In this document: positions 1 through 8,891 of the stretch, piece by piece | Layout of the letters: each line of letters opens with the position of its first letter | Position numbering within the stretch: the stretch's first letter is position 1 | From: Agapetus fuscipes | Lineage: Eukaryota; Arthropoda; Insecta; Trichoptera; Glossosomatidae | Assembly: GCA_951799405.1 (NCBI GenBank) | Contig: OX637335.1 | Coordinates: forward strand, 18,294,342-18,358,341 | DNA length: 64,000 nucleotides | Reading direction: 5' to 3' | Position numbers and translations under genes: made by a program | Notes under the pieces: generated by a model | Databases searched by the model: none | What the model was told of the DNA's origin: nothing | What the model saw: the letters and a program-made list of their open reading frames with translations, nothing else

Positions 1-1006
1 GATTGGTTGTCGAAAATAGACCTATCGCAAGCTTACTTTCATCTCCCAATAGCACATCGGAGATTTTTGCGACTGGTCTATCGAGGAGAATTACTTCAGA
101 TGACAAGTCTGCCCTTTGGCCTTTCATCTGCCCCCAGAATGTTTGCAACCCTCACAAATTGGGTAGCTCAACTACTTTCTGCTGCGACGAGATATCCGGA
201 CAATCGTTTATCTCGACGACTTCCTCCTTGCGAACCAATCCAAGGACGATCTTTGTCGGCAATCGCATCTTTGGCCTTTTATCTGCCCCCAGAGTGTTTT
301 CAACCCTCACAAATTGGGTAGCCCAACTACTTACTGCTGCGACGAGATATCCGGACAATCGTTTATCTCGACGACTTCCTCCTTGCGAACCAATCCAAGG
401 ACGATCTTTGTCGGTAATCGCATCTTTGGCCTTTCATCTGCCCCCAGAGTGTTTTCAACCCTCACAAATTGGGTAGCCCAACTACTTACTGCTGCGACGA
501 GATATCCGGACAATCGTTTATCTCGACGACTTCCTCCTTGCGAACCAATCCAAGGACGATCTTTATCGGCAATCGCATCTTTGGCCTTTCATCTGCCCCC
601 AGAATGTTTGCAACCCTCACAAATTGGGTAGCCCAACTACTTACTGCTGCGACGAGATATCCGGACAATCGTTTATCTCGACGACTTCCTCCTTGCGAAC
701 CAATCCAAGGACGATCTTCGTCGGCAATCGCATCTAGCAGTAGATATCCTACAATCTCTGGGGTGGTATGTAAATCTCCAGAAGTCAGTGCTCTTCCCCA
801 CTCAACAATTAGAGTACTTGGGAATCGTTTGGGACACGCATAACAATTGCAAATTCCTTTCTTACCGGAAGCAAGAGGCATTGTGCCACTCACTTCGAGC
901 AATACTGACTTCTCGAAAATGGTCCTTAAAACTGGCGGAAAGTCTCCTAGGAAGACTAAACTTTGCCAGCTTCATGGTCGCCTCCACTGCAGACAATTGC
1001 AGATAG
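1..1006 (+). pseudogene. DIRS-type retrotransposon reverse transcriptase, broken
   Basis: The first codons read [16 protein letters not shown], followed by [20 protein letters not shown], both typical of the reverse transcriptase of DIRS elements. The catalytic YLDD box is present as [10 protein letters not shown] near 690-720, but in another frame from the upstream part. After it come LGWYVNLQKSVLFPTQQLEY and LGIVWDTH, the usual end of this RT, with a stop near 1004. The gene is broken by frame shifts and by two internal tandem arrays described separately. Its start lies left of the window. It belongs with the RNase H and tyrosine recombinase downstream. The DIRS assignment is secure; whether any related copy is active cannot be judged here. 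Confidence 0.85.
115..735 (+). repeat. 155-bp tandem array (4 copies) inside DIRS RT
   Basis: The segment beginning ATCTGCCCCCAGA recurs at 126, 281, 436 and 591, exactly 155 bp apart, with only a few substitutions. Each unit covers the RT block from [14 protein letters not shown] to the YLDD box. Since 155 is not a multiple of three, each copy shifts the frame; three extra copies add 465 bp, which restores it. Confidence 0.95.
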
Positions 1007-1414
1007 CGAGCAGGCCACTGAAGCACCTGTCACCAAGAAGGTCTTTCTTACCGGAAGCAAGAGGCATTGTGCCACTCACTTCGAGCAATACTGACTTCTC
1101 GAAAATGGTCCTTAAAACTGGCGAAAAGTCTCCTAGGAAGACTAAACTTTGCCAGCTTCATGGTCGCCTCCACTGCAGACAATTGCAGATAGCGAGCAGG
1201 CCACTGAAGCACCTGTCACCAAGAAGGTCTTTCTTGCCGGAAGCAAGAGGCATTGTGCCACTCACTTCGAGCAATACTGACTTCTCGAAAATGGTCCTTA
1301 AAACTGGCGGAAAGTCTCCTAGGAAGACTAAACTTTGCCAGCTTCATGGTCGCCTCCACTGCAGACAATTGCAGATAGCGAGCAGGCCACTGAAGCACCT
1401 GTCACCAAGAAGGT
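857..1414 (+). repeat. 186-bp tandem array (3 copies) inside DIRS element
   Basis: Units start at 857, 1043 and 1229 with CTTTCTTACCGG (CTTTCTTGCCGG in the third) and run to AAGAAGGTC. The period is 186 bp, a multiple of three, so a reading frame stays open across all three. It covers the segment between RT and RNase H. Confidence 0.95.
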
Positions 1415-1439
1415 CATGACAAATGACCGAGGACAGCTT

Positions 1440-2083
1440 ACAAGTAATAGAGTGGGGGATAGGGAATGCGAACGAATCAAGTTCCATCCACAGGGAAACC
1501 TGCGAACGTTTCTTGACAACAGATGCGTCAGACTAAGCTTGGGGAGCAACTCTGGACGACTTGATGCTGTCAGGACAGTGGACCGTTCAAACAAAAGAAG
1601 CGGCACTCCAAACGAAAAGAGTTGTTCGCTGTTTTCACAACCCTGCAACGCACAGCGCACGACCTTTCTGGCTCCAAAATCCTGGTACAATCAGACAACA
1701 AGACAGTAGTCGCCTACATCCGCAAGGAAGGGGGCACCAGATCCAAAACACTCCTAAATCTTACCCGAGATCGGTTGACTCTGGCAGGCCAATGGGAAAT
1801 CTCGCTAACAGCGCAGTACCTACCGGGAAGATACAACGGAGACGCGGATCACCTATCAAGAGGAAGATCCCCTCCAGAGTGGCATCTTTTATCAACAGCA
1901 ACGAAGGCCATTTTCAATCATTTCGGAGTACCAGATATAGACCTGTTCGCATCCACGACGGCACACATGAGTTCAACTTACGTATCCAGAGACTCCACAG
2001 ACTCATGCGCAATCTTTCAAAACGCGGAAGAGAAAAGACTGTTCCTGTCAGGATGGAGAGCTTCCACACTCGAACACATATAA
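1440..2083 (+). pseudogene. DIRS RNase H domain, broken
   Basis: RNase H of the same DIRS element. The three acidic landmarks are visible in order: FLTTDASD (about 1512-1535, followed by an in-frame stop), ILVQSDNKTVVAYIRKEGG (about 1680-1735) and YNGDADHLSRG (about 1830-1862). After the domain comes PDIDLFAS, a motif that usually follows RNase H in these elements. One stop and one frame change separate the first aspartate from the rest, so this copy cannot make a working enzyme. The long alternative frame at 1561-2172 is out of register and not the real product. Confidence 0.8.
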
Positions 2084-2084
2084 A

Positions 2085-2906
2085 CCTGCTTGGCAAAGAT
2101 GGTGCCGCTGGATACTGGCGGAAAATACCCATCCCAACACATCATCTCCTAATCAATTGGCAAGGTATCTAGCGCAACTGTTCATAAACAAAAAACTGTC
2201 ATACAGGACTATACTGGTACACAAGTCAGCCATCGTAACCTTCTGCAACCCAATGATGGAAAAGAATCTCAGCTCAGATTTCCTAGTGAAACATACATTA
2301 AAAGCCATAGCAATGGTAAGGATTAACCCTCCTAAGTCCCCTGTGTGGAATCCGCAGATAGTGAAAGACTGGCTAGTCAGGAACACTCCTCGTTCAGATT
2401 CTCTCTATGAAGTTGAGTGTAGAACAGCAATCTTACTTCTGTTATCCTCAGGAAGAAGAGTACACGATCTGACCTTGCTAAATATCACAGAAGGAAACAT
2501 TCTAGACGAAGGCACATCAATTGTGTTAATTCCATTTGTTGGATCAAAAACAGATACACTTCTGGAATCCAAGGAACACAACGTCAACCCAGTCTTCTGG
2601 ATAAGGAAGCTGATTGAACTATCACGCGAAAGGAGATCAGGACAAAATATTTATAACCTGTTCATCAGCACCCGAGGACAAGCGAAGGCAGCTACAAGAA
2701 CAATCATAGGAGGATGGGTAAAGAACACGCTAAAATCAGCAGGAGTAGAGGCCACTCCCGGCAGCACACGTTCAGCGGTCGCATCACTTAATTGGCTGGA
2801 GAACTACCCAATAGAAAACACTTTCAGAAAATACTATCAGGAAGAGATGTTGAAACATACAGCTCCAGAAGATCCCTCCCTATTTCAACCAGTTAATATC
2901 AAATAA
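2085..2906 (+). CDS. DIRS tyrosine recombinase, probably degenerate
   Basis: Open frame for the tyrosine recombinase that DIRS elements use in place of an integrase. The core-binding part begins near SSPNQLARYLAQLFINKK, and the catalytic part has the first arginine in LLLLSSGRRVHDLTLL (about 2435-2480). The second box reads TPGSTRSAVAS (about 2755-2785), so the usual HxxR histidine is glycine. The C-terminal NTFRKYYQEEML supplies the tyrosine. Between NWLENYPI and NTFRKYY the segment looks about ten residues short for this family, judged from memory. The frame has no proven start of its own and may be expressed by frameshifting from upstream. It is the best preserved part of the element, but the shortened C-terminus makes activity doubtful. 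Confidence 0.8.
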   Translation, partial: PAWQRWCRWILAENTHPNTSSPNQLARYLAQLFINKKLSYRTILVHKSAIVTFCNPMMEKNLSSDFLVKHTLKAIAMVRINPPKSPVWNPQIVKDWLVRNTPRSDSLYEVECRTAILLLLSSGRRVHDLTLLNITEGNILDEGTSIVLIPFVGSKTDTLLESKEHNVNPVFWIRKLIELSRERRSGQNIYNLFISTRGQAKAATRTIIGGWVKNTLKSAGVEATPGSTRSAVASLNWLENYPIENTFRKYYQEEMLKHTAPEDPSLFQPVNIK

Positions 2907-2940
2907 AGACGTCCCCGGTCACCAGGAGATAATAGACAGA

Positions 2941-3310
2941 TCTCTCATAATATGGACTCCAGACATCTCTCAGAACACATAATGGGGGAGTTTTACCTAC
3001 CATTAAAACTCTTATTATGTTTCTATAGATGTCTGGAGTCCAGGTAACCCCTACCTGGTGTATTATGAGCTTTATGACAAATGGCCACCGGTATATGGGG
3101 GAACTGGAAATAGGGAAACAGGAAATGGGGAAAAAGCGACCATAGAGTAGAAAAGTGCCTAAAGTGTAAAAAAGTGCAAATCAAAGACCCAGGAATAGAC
3201 TAAAAAACCACATAAAAGGGAAAAAGTGATTGTTTCTCTCATAATATGGACTCCAGACATCTATAGAAACATAATAAGAGTTTTAATGGTAGGTAAAACT
3301 CCCCCATTTT
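2941..3310. repeat. DIRS-type 3' terminal structure
   Basis: Positions 2981-3042 are a perfect 62-base reverse complement of 3247-3308, and 2941-2968 is an exact 28-base direct repeat of 3235-3262. A smaller palindrome, CCAGGTA/TACCTGG, sits at 3040-3058. Inverted copies near the 3' end fit the inverted terminal repeat plus internal complementary region of DIRS elements. The left terminus is outside the window. Confidence 0.7.
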
Positions 3311-3900
3311 TTATACAGAAACCCATTTTCATAGACAATCATAGATGTCATCGAATTTTGAATGTATTCCAGACATCTGTGTTCAAGAATTCAAAAGACT
3401 GCAAGTGGAAATATGTGCTAGAACTTTGTGATTTTTGTTCTTGAATAACTAATACCTGTGACTGTGCACATATGTAGTTTGAAGTGTCGTCAATCAATTA
3501 AGGTAGGAAATCAATAAAATGTGCATGAAAAAGTATTCAGTACTGGGGATATTTACATAGCCAGAATATTCAGAAGCCAAAAGGTTATTGGGGTTTGCGT
3601 CATCCATTATAATTATCACTGGTCTACAAAAAAATCTATCCGAGTTAAAAATAGTTAATACCTATTCATTTCGATGTGTAATCCATCATGGTAGTGGAAC
3701 AGCTGTCTAGTGTAAACTAGAACAGAGATTGAATGGTCTGGAATATGCAAGAAAGATCTATTTTGTATATAAAGGAACTGCAATGGGGCATCAGCAGAGC
3801 AGTCGCTTCAAGCATTTTGCTGTGAAAGACCAATAAGCAGTGTTTGTCAATTGTTGTTCATTGTGAACCAAACAGTGTAAAATAAATAATTGTAGTTTAA
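3311..3900. other. AT-rich stretch, possible promoter or solo-LTR remnant
   Basis: No protein is recognisable. A TATA-like TATATAAAGG near 3767 followed by CAGTCGCTTCAAGC about 35 bases later looks like a Pol II core promoter, and the tract ends in AATAAATAATTG near 3880. It could be an LTR remnant, but no partner repeat was found. Confidence 0.25.
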
Positions 3901-3948
3901 TTAAAAGAGAACCCAGTAAAATCCTAACAATATAAACAGTATAAACAC

Positions 3949-4181
3949 CTGATGAGCCGCAAGTCCAAGACAGCTTAGTGCCATGATTGGTTTCTCAGAT
4001 AAATCATTTTTAAAGCCAGGCCATGTTGACATGAAGTCTGTACAACTAAGCATGTGGGTGAAGTCCATTTGTAAACATTTCGATTCATTGATCTTTTCAA
4101 GGTTAAACGAAGATTTGTTATTTTTTATGTATGTTTCTGCACTGTCGATTTTTCGTACCAACTCGGATTCAGCTAAATAAG
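3949..4181 (-). CDS. MCM8: MCM8 coding exon 2
   Basis: MCM8 is an MCM-family AAA+ helicase subunit that acts with MCM9 in recombination and interstrand-crosslink repair. This 233-nt exon encodes 77 full codons, YLAESELVRKIDSAETYI to LGLAAHQ, matching the MCM8 N-terminal region that ends in the conserved G-L-A-x-H-Q. The acceptor TTTTATTTTGCAG and donor CAG|GTGTTT are canonical. Its first two bases complete the codon started by exon 1, so splice phases agree. The next exon is not seen between here and the left edge, where the DIRS element sits, so it is probably outside the window. The frame is undamaged. The assignment rests on remembered family features and has not been aligned. Confidence 0.75.
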
Positions 4182-5555
4182 CTGCAAAATAAAATTAAAT
4201 AAAAAAACTAACAAAACATATAGGTACAAAACTTGAAATCCTGATAAAATAAATAAATTGCACAGAATCTGCACTCGACTTTCTTGCAAAAATTAACCCA
4301 CTGTATGACGTATGTAAAGCTATAATCATCTACCAGCTTATGCAGTTTCAATGAAAATATAATATATCGATAATAAATAAATTTTATTCCACCGCGGTGT
4401 GTACCTGCATACCTACTCGTACAATATGGAAATATCCATATAAATTCTTAAGTGAATAAAAAGTATTTAGATGATTTATTTGGTGAGCGCCGTTTTGTGT
4501 GAATCACACCTCAAGAGCCCTCTGCGAGGTTGGTCTTCTCTGGAAAAAGCGCCAATTACACAAGATAGATCCTCGACTTATATGTTGGTATGAAGCTGAC
4601 CTCTGTACTGTACTGTACTGTATCCTGCCGCCGTTCCACTAGGGGTGGCCGGTACCTCCGCAGATGCGCCTCCACTTTTTTCTGTCCTAACAAACCACTT
4701 TCATTTCCTCAATATTCATCACCTTTTTCATACATACTCTTCTCTTATTCTCACTCTGCAGATTCCATTCTTTCGCAATCTCACCTATTTGGTCTAACCA
4801 TTCTTTCCTCGGCCTTCCCCTTCCGCGCTTTCCTCTGACATTTCCTTTGTACACTTTCTTCGTTAGTTGTTCATCATCCATTCTTTCAAGATGTCCGAAC
4901 CATCTCATCGTACTTTTTTGTACTTTCATTCTCATATTCTCTTTTATACCACACTCGTTCATCACCCAATCATTACGTACTTTATCACTCAGTGTCTTTC
5001 CAGCCATTGCTCTCAGGTAAGCCATTTCAAACGTACATACTTTACTCAGCTCACATTCATTAAGCCTCACTTCCACCAACCAATATGCCATTGTGGACCG
5101 CCGATCCCATATTCTTCGTAAGTTTCCTATTTCTTGCAATTCTTCCAATCGTTCCCATTACACTTCTTCCTCTACTAGCGCGCTTTTCCAATTCTTGCGT
5201 CAATTTCGCATTCGACTCAAACTTGCTTCCCAGATAATCAAATTCTTTCACGACCTCCACTCTTGTTTCATTCAGTCTTATCTCAATTTCCTCGCATTTC
5301 TCAGTCCTCCCAAAGTGTAAAAAATAATTCACTTTGTCAATGTCACCCCTGTTGCAAAGAAGGTCGGCAAGAGTTCCAGGTTTTATGTTTATTTGAGATT
5401 TGTGTGTGTGTGTGTGTGTCACTTTCCAAAGTATAAGACCTAGAGATACCAAATTTTGGCAACATCAACTTTTTTGGACATGTATTAAGTATGAATAACA
5501 TGTATCAGTCAAGGAGCCAATGTATGACATTTTATATATTTTTAAAAATGCTTAC
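4182..5555 (-). other. MCM8: MCM8 intron 1, filled with repeats
   Basis: Lies between matching donor (GATG|GTAAGC, minus strand) and acceptor. It holds a segment at 4244-4570 that recurs near 30.05, 30.88 and 33.6 kb, and the R260/LINE-A chimera. TG repeats occur at 5400-5420. Confidence 0.7.
4556..5420 (-). mobile_element. LINE-A C-terminal fragment flanked by R260 halves
   Basis: On the minus strand the frame 5148-4687 carries TMRWFGHLERMDDEQLTKKV and RGKRGRGRPRKEW, the usual C-terminus of an insect non-LTR endonuclease/reverse transcriptase family. A pentamer tail, (ACAGT)n, lies near 4605-4620. One R260 end (TATGTTGGTATGAAGCTGACC, about 4580) sits on one side and the R260 interior (TTCACTTTGTCAATGTCACC, from 5325) on the other. 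The same chimera recurs at 31.4 and 33.7 kb. Confidence 0.75.
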
Positions 5556-5796
5556 CATCTGTAGGAAAATACAGTTTCCAAGCTTTATAAGGCCCTGTAT
5601 TCTGATCCACCATCACGGTAATGTCTCTCTGCCTATAGGAATTTTGGGTAGAGCATCTAGAAGAAGTTGGTGCACTGGTTCGGCTTTGGTTGGAGTCAGC
5701 GATGCTCGATCCTTTTTTACTTGATGATTTTCCTCTGTTGTTGGAATACCATCCTCTCCCACGGTACCAACCTCGTCCTCGATTATTGGAAGCCAT
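5556..5796 (-). CDS. MCM8: MCM8 coding exon 1
   Basis: First coding exon, 80 codons plus one base. It starts MASNNRGRGWYRGRGWYSNN, a glycine/arginine-rich basic tail also typical of vertebrate MCM8, and ends GPYKAWKLYFPTD, matching the MCM8 signature P-Y-K-G-W-K-L-Y-F. The donor is GATG|GTAAGC. The Met at 5796 was chosen because the RGRG tail begins directly after it; the frame extends 38 codons upstream without family resemblance. The low-complexity head is probably disordered and DNA- or RNA-binding. Upstream sequence resembles that ahead of the SMC1 pseudogene at 45.6 kb. No lesion is seen. Confidence 0.75.
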
Positions 5797-6540
5797 TGCG
5801 GAAACTATTGAATAAACACAAAACTTAGTGTAAATATTTTTTCCGTATCGTTTCCCCCCATCGGAACAATGTGTGTTATAAGCGATTAATTGCCAAGCAC
5901 ATTCCTGCAACCTGTGCTTGTTTTAACAAATAATTAACAAGGATTTAGATGTTGGAATGTAATTAAACAATTGTGGCCGTAAATATTATAAAAAAAAAAA
6001 TCAAGTCAAAATGAGAACGTTTTGAAACTTGTTATGACTTTTGAATAAAGATCCGGGCTAAGCTCTGTGGATCCGGGTCTTTGGTAAAATTTACCATAGA
6101 CATCAAAATACATTTTAACAAAAAAAATGGTAGGCTAAAAAATGCAATAGAAAAAACAAAAAAATGGAGCCATCTTTAAATAAAGAGCAAAAACGCAAAA
6201 AAAAAAATTACAATAAAATGACCTAACTGACGGCTTCAATGACCGATTAAAAAATAATTACAACTTTATAGAGCGACGGAAGCCAACGGAATGACGTTTA
6301 GTTTATTTCACGTTTTTACAGCCCAGCCGGCGCGCGGCGGGAAAGCTTTCACTTTCTTTTTCATCTGTCAAATTTTGGTTCGCGGTGGTTCGCAGAGAAC
6401 ATAGCAGAGAACGAGTGCGGGTTGTTTGTAGACTATGTTGTAGACCAAAGTGTGCGCGGCATTTTTTGGCAACCAATAAGCTTGCTGCTGACAATCCTAT
6501 ATATTACGCAACGCAACTAAAAAAAAAAAACGCAACTAAG
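5797..6540. promoter_or_regulatory. MCM8 upstream region, partly duplicated at 45.6 kb
   Basis: Positions 6125-6380 match 45593-45790 in blocks, including GGAAGCCAACGGAATGACG and CATCTGTCAAATTTTGGTTC. In the second place the block lies directly upstream of SMC1 pseudogene exon 1. Another short block, TTTTTTGGCAACCAATAAGC (6464-6483), recurs near 52015. I infer a once-shared, divergent MCM8/SMC1 promoter, with CCAAT in that last block. No core element is proven. Confidence 0.4.
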
Positions 6541-6857
6541 CTACACATATAGTGTAACTTCTTGCCGCGTTATCCCCGAAGGGGTCGCATGTGGCGAGTT
6601 GAACCTATTTATTTTTACAGGTAAGGGGGCCGGCCTCACGCCAACCACTTCAGTTGAAGTGGGGGTTTCCCAGCTCCCGAGGGGGCTGGTACTCATTTCT
6701 TGTGAAGGCTGAGTAAACCTTGCCGGTATTTTTATTATGGGGTTTGAAATAAACACCGAAATAGGAAATCATTTCTGACACCCTCCTCGGTGGGATTCGA
6801 ACCCGAGCTCACGGGGTAGAATGCAAGCACTCTACCAACTGAGCTATCGACCGGACT
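6541..6857 (-). mobile_element. SINE-B copy 1 (tRNA-derived SINE)
   Basis: Minus-strand head GATAGCTCAGTTGGTAGAG (box A) and GGTTCGAATCCC (box B) make a tRNA-like promoter of about 73 bases at 6785-6857, followed by a body and a tail ending near the palindromic CACATATAGTGTAAC. A second copy lies at 25112-25415. It is a SINE, not a working tRNA gene, because the body continues directly from the tRNA part. Confidence 0.8.
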
Positions 6858-6865
6858 ATATATAT

Positions 6866-7172
6866 TGATACCCTCTCTTCAAAATCAAAAATGAGGAAGA
6901 CTTGGTTGAATGTTTTACTTTCGTTTCTTTTTATTTTTCTCTTTTCAGTACAAGTTGTTACAGACAGAATCGGTCTTCGGGCCAACAGGCCGACAACCTT
7001 GTGACAAATTATTCCCTTTTTATTACAACTAAACACATAAATTTTGTTACAGTAAATTCGGCTCGGCCGGTGTCCTGCCGAACGCCGGCCAATCAGCGTG
7101 TAGGGTTAAGTTTTGTCAAGGAGTTCGACGGATGGCGAAATTCAGGGCCTACACAAAAAGTGTGCCGTATCA
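6866..7172 (-). repeat. GOLE copy 1 LTR (3' side in element sense)
   Basis: 307 bp, TGATACCC...GCCGTATCA. Matches seven other LTRs in the window. It holds TTAAGTTTTGTCAA, which pairs with the interior copy of the same sequence. Confidence 0.9.
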
Positions 7173-7209
7173 ATTCCCACCATCTTCTGTTGACAAAACT
7201 TAACCCTCC

Positions 7210-8628
7210 TTACGCTCTCAACCCTTGCCACAGAATTTTCACCCCTGGCCACGGTTCCTTCATCCTTTTCCTTCTCTTCCGATGTTCGTGGAGAGGTGGT
7301 GCGCGCTGAAGGCGAGGAGTCGTATCCGGCGGCCTCGTGTACTGTTCGATCGGATCCTCCTCCTGCTTGTCGGGCGGTAACCTAAGCTGATTTGGGTGCA
7401 CGTCTCTGCTGGTGCGGGGTGGCTGTTTCCTGGCCATCCCATGGCTCTGATTACTCTTCGAGACGGAATCCTCTAGCACGAGTTGTCGTCCACTCTGCAC
7501 CTCCATGCTGACTGGTTTCAAGTTCCTCTTGATCGTGTCAAACGTCGAGTCTTCCACTTCGCACGCTTGCGGGTGGGATTCGCGTTGAAAGTACAGCTCT
7601 CTCTCCAAAGGGTCATCTTCCATGTCTCTTGGCAGCACGTCTGCCTCAGGCTGTACAGGCCTCTCATCCTGGCTAGGGCAGACGTGGCTGGATTCTGAAA
7701 CTTCTGGAGCCAGTGTCTCTTCCACACGTTGAAACTCCTCGACTGCTCTCAGAGTGTCCTCAGGAACTTCCGCGTTCCTCAGCATGCTGACACTTGCATG
7801 CTCCGGTTCACCTTCATCCTGGCTTGATTCCGGTTGCGAAGGCTTCCCCTCACGGTCGGGGCAAGACCGGTCGAGATGTGGCCCTGAACAGTGCCAATAT
7901 GACCGTGCGGTCTCTTGCTCGCTACCTGGCCGTGGCTGCCATGCCATTGGACGATTTTTCTGGCCTGGTGACTGCCTTTCGGTCTGATGGTGATAGGCTG
8001 CTGGCTGCCAATCCCCTTGTTGCTGTTCCTGGGCTGGCCATCGCCCTCCTTGCTGATGAGATCCGACGAGTGGATGGTGGTCATCGCTGCTGCCCCTGCT
8101 TTCACAGCCTGCCGCAGCTGCGAGAAGCTTGCTCCAGGAGGCGCTGGCGCTCTGAAGTCTCGCCTGGCACTGCGGCAACAGGAGGTCCATGGTGTGCTGG
8201 ATGACCTCCTGCTCAGAGTGCGTGCTGCAGAAGCGCTTGGCCAGCGCTCTCTTCCTCAAGATGAATCCCATTGCCTCCTCCCTGAGCTCCTGCCGTCCAT
8301 AGAGGTACAGGAAGTGGCCTCTCTCCCTCCTTGACTTGCTGTTGAATCTTCCCTCCAGGGCACATTCAACCTCCAGCCAGTCTGTCACTGGGAGCTCCGC
8401 CATCCAGGCAGCCGCTTCCCCCTGCAGCCAATCCATTGCCCACATCACCCATTCGCTCTCTGGGGTTGCGTTCTCCTTGAAGTACGCCAGGGCTGACTCC
8501 AAAAATAGCCCTGGGTCTTCCTCCGGCTTCCCCGAAAATGGCATGGGGAGCCGTGCCACTGGCGTCCTGTATTCATTGACTGAAGCTCCCTGCTCCATCA
8601 AGTCATCACAGGGCCGCGCAGTCTTCAT
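7210..8628 (-). CDS. Gag-like protein of GOLE copy 1
   Basis: An intact 472-codon frame starting MKTARPCDDLMEQ just inside the element, on the side of its 5' LTR. Residues about 30-190 have retrotransposon Gag features: MPFSGKPEEDPGLFLESALA, then an L-Q-G-E-A-A-A-W-M block like the Gag L-x-G-x-A-x-x-W signature. A Q/S-rich middle follows, then a decayed zinc knuckle (YWHCSGPHLDRSCP, first cysteine replaced by Y) and an acidic then basic tail (HEHRKRRKRMKEPW). The frame stays open upstream into the LTR, but the inner Met fits a leader after the primer-binding site. The coding part is clearly more GC-rich than the window. Predicted role is RNA binding and particle assembly, with enzymes supplied by another element. 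Confidence 0.75.
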   Translation of the reverse strand: MKTARPCDDLMEQGASVNEYRTPVARLPMPFSGKPEEDPGLFLESALAYFKENATPESEWVMWAMDWLQGEAAAWMAELPVTDWLEVECALEGRFNSKSRRERGHFLYLYGRQELREEAMGFILRKRALAKRFCSTHSEQEVIQHTMDLLLPQCQARLQSASASWSKLLAAAAGCESRGSSDDHHPLVGSHQQGGRWPAQEQQQGDWQPAAYHHQTERQSPGQKNRPMAWQPRPGSEQETARSYWHCSGPHLDRSCPDREGKPSQPESSQDEGEPEHASVSMLRNAEVPEDTLRAVEEFQRVEETLAPEVSESSHVCPSQDERPVQPEADVLPRDMEDDPLERELYFQRESHPQACEVEDSTFDTIKRNLKPVSMEVQSGRQLVLEDSVSKSNQSHGMARKQPPRTSRDVHPNQLRLPPDKQEEDPIEQYTRPPDTTPRLQRAPPLHEHRKRRKRMKEPWPGVKILWQGLRA

Positions 8629-8891
8629 TGTCTTGCTTCTGGTTCTTTGTTGGGCGCCACAAGTCAGTCCTCCGGTACTTGGGTTGTCACTTTCCAAGTG
8701 ACTTGGCCCCACGTTCGCGGCGTCAATTGATACCCTCTCTTCAAAATCAAAAATGAGGAAGACTTGGTTGAATGTTTTACTTTCGTTTCTTTTTATTTTT
8801 CTCTTTTCAGTACAAGTTGTTACAGACAGAATCGGTCTTCGGGCCAACAGGCCGACAACCTTGTGACAAATTATTCCCTTTTTATTACAAC

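Noticed and set aside
847..1419. 190-codon open frame across the 186-bp array
   Set aside because: It is open only because the period is a multiple of three; the real RT frame is a different one and ends at 1006.
3226..3444. 72-codon frame over the DIRS terminal repeat
   Set aside because: Arises from the inverted-repeat sequence; no coding resemblance.
6785..6857. tRNA gene on the minus strand
   Set aside because: Box A and B are good, but the sequence runs on into a repeated SINE body, and the same arrangement recurs at 25.3-25.4 kb.
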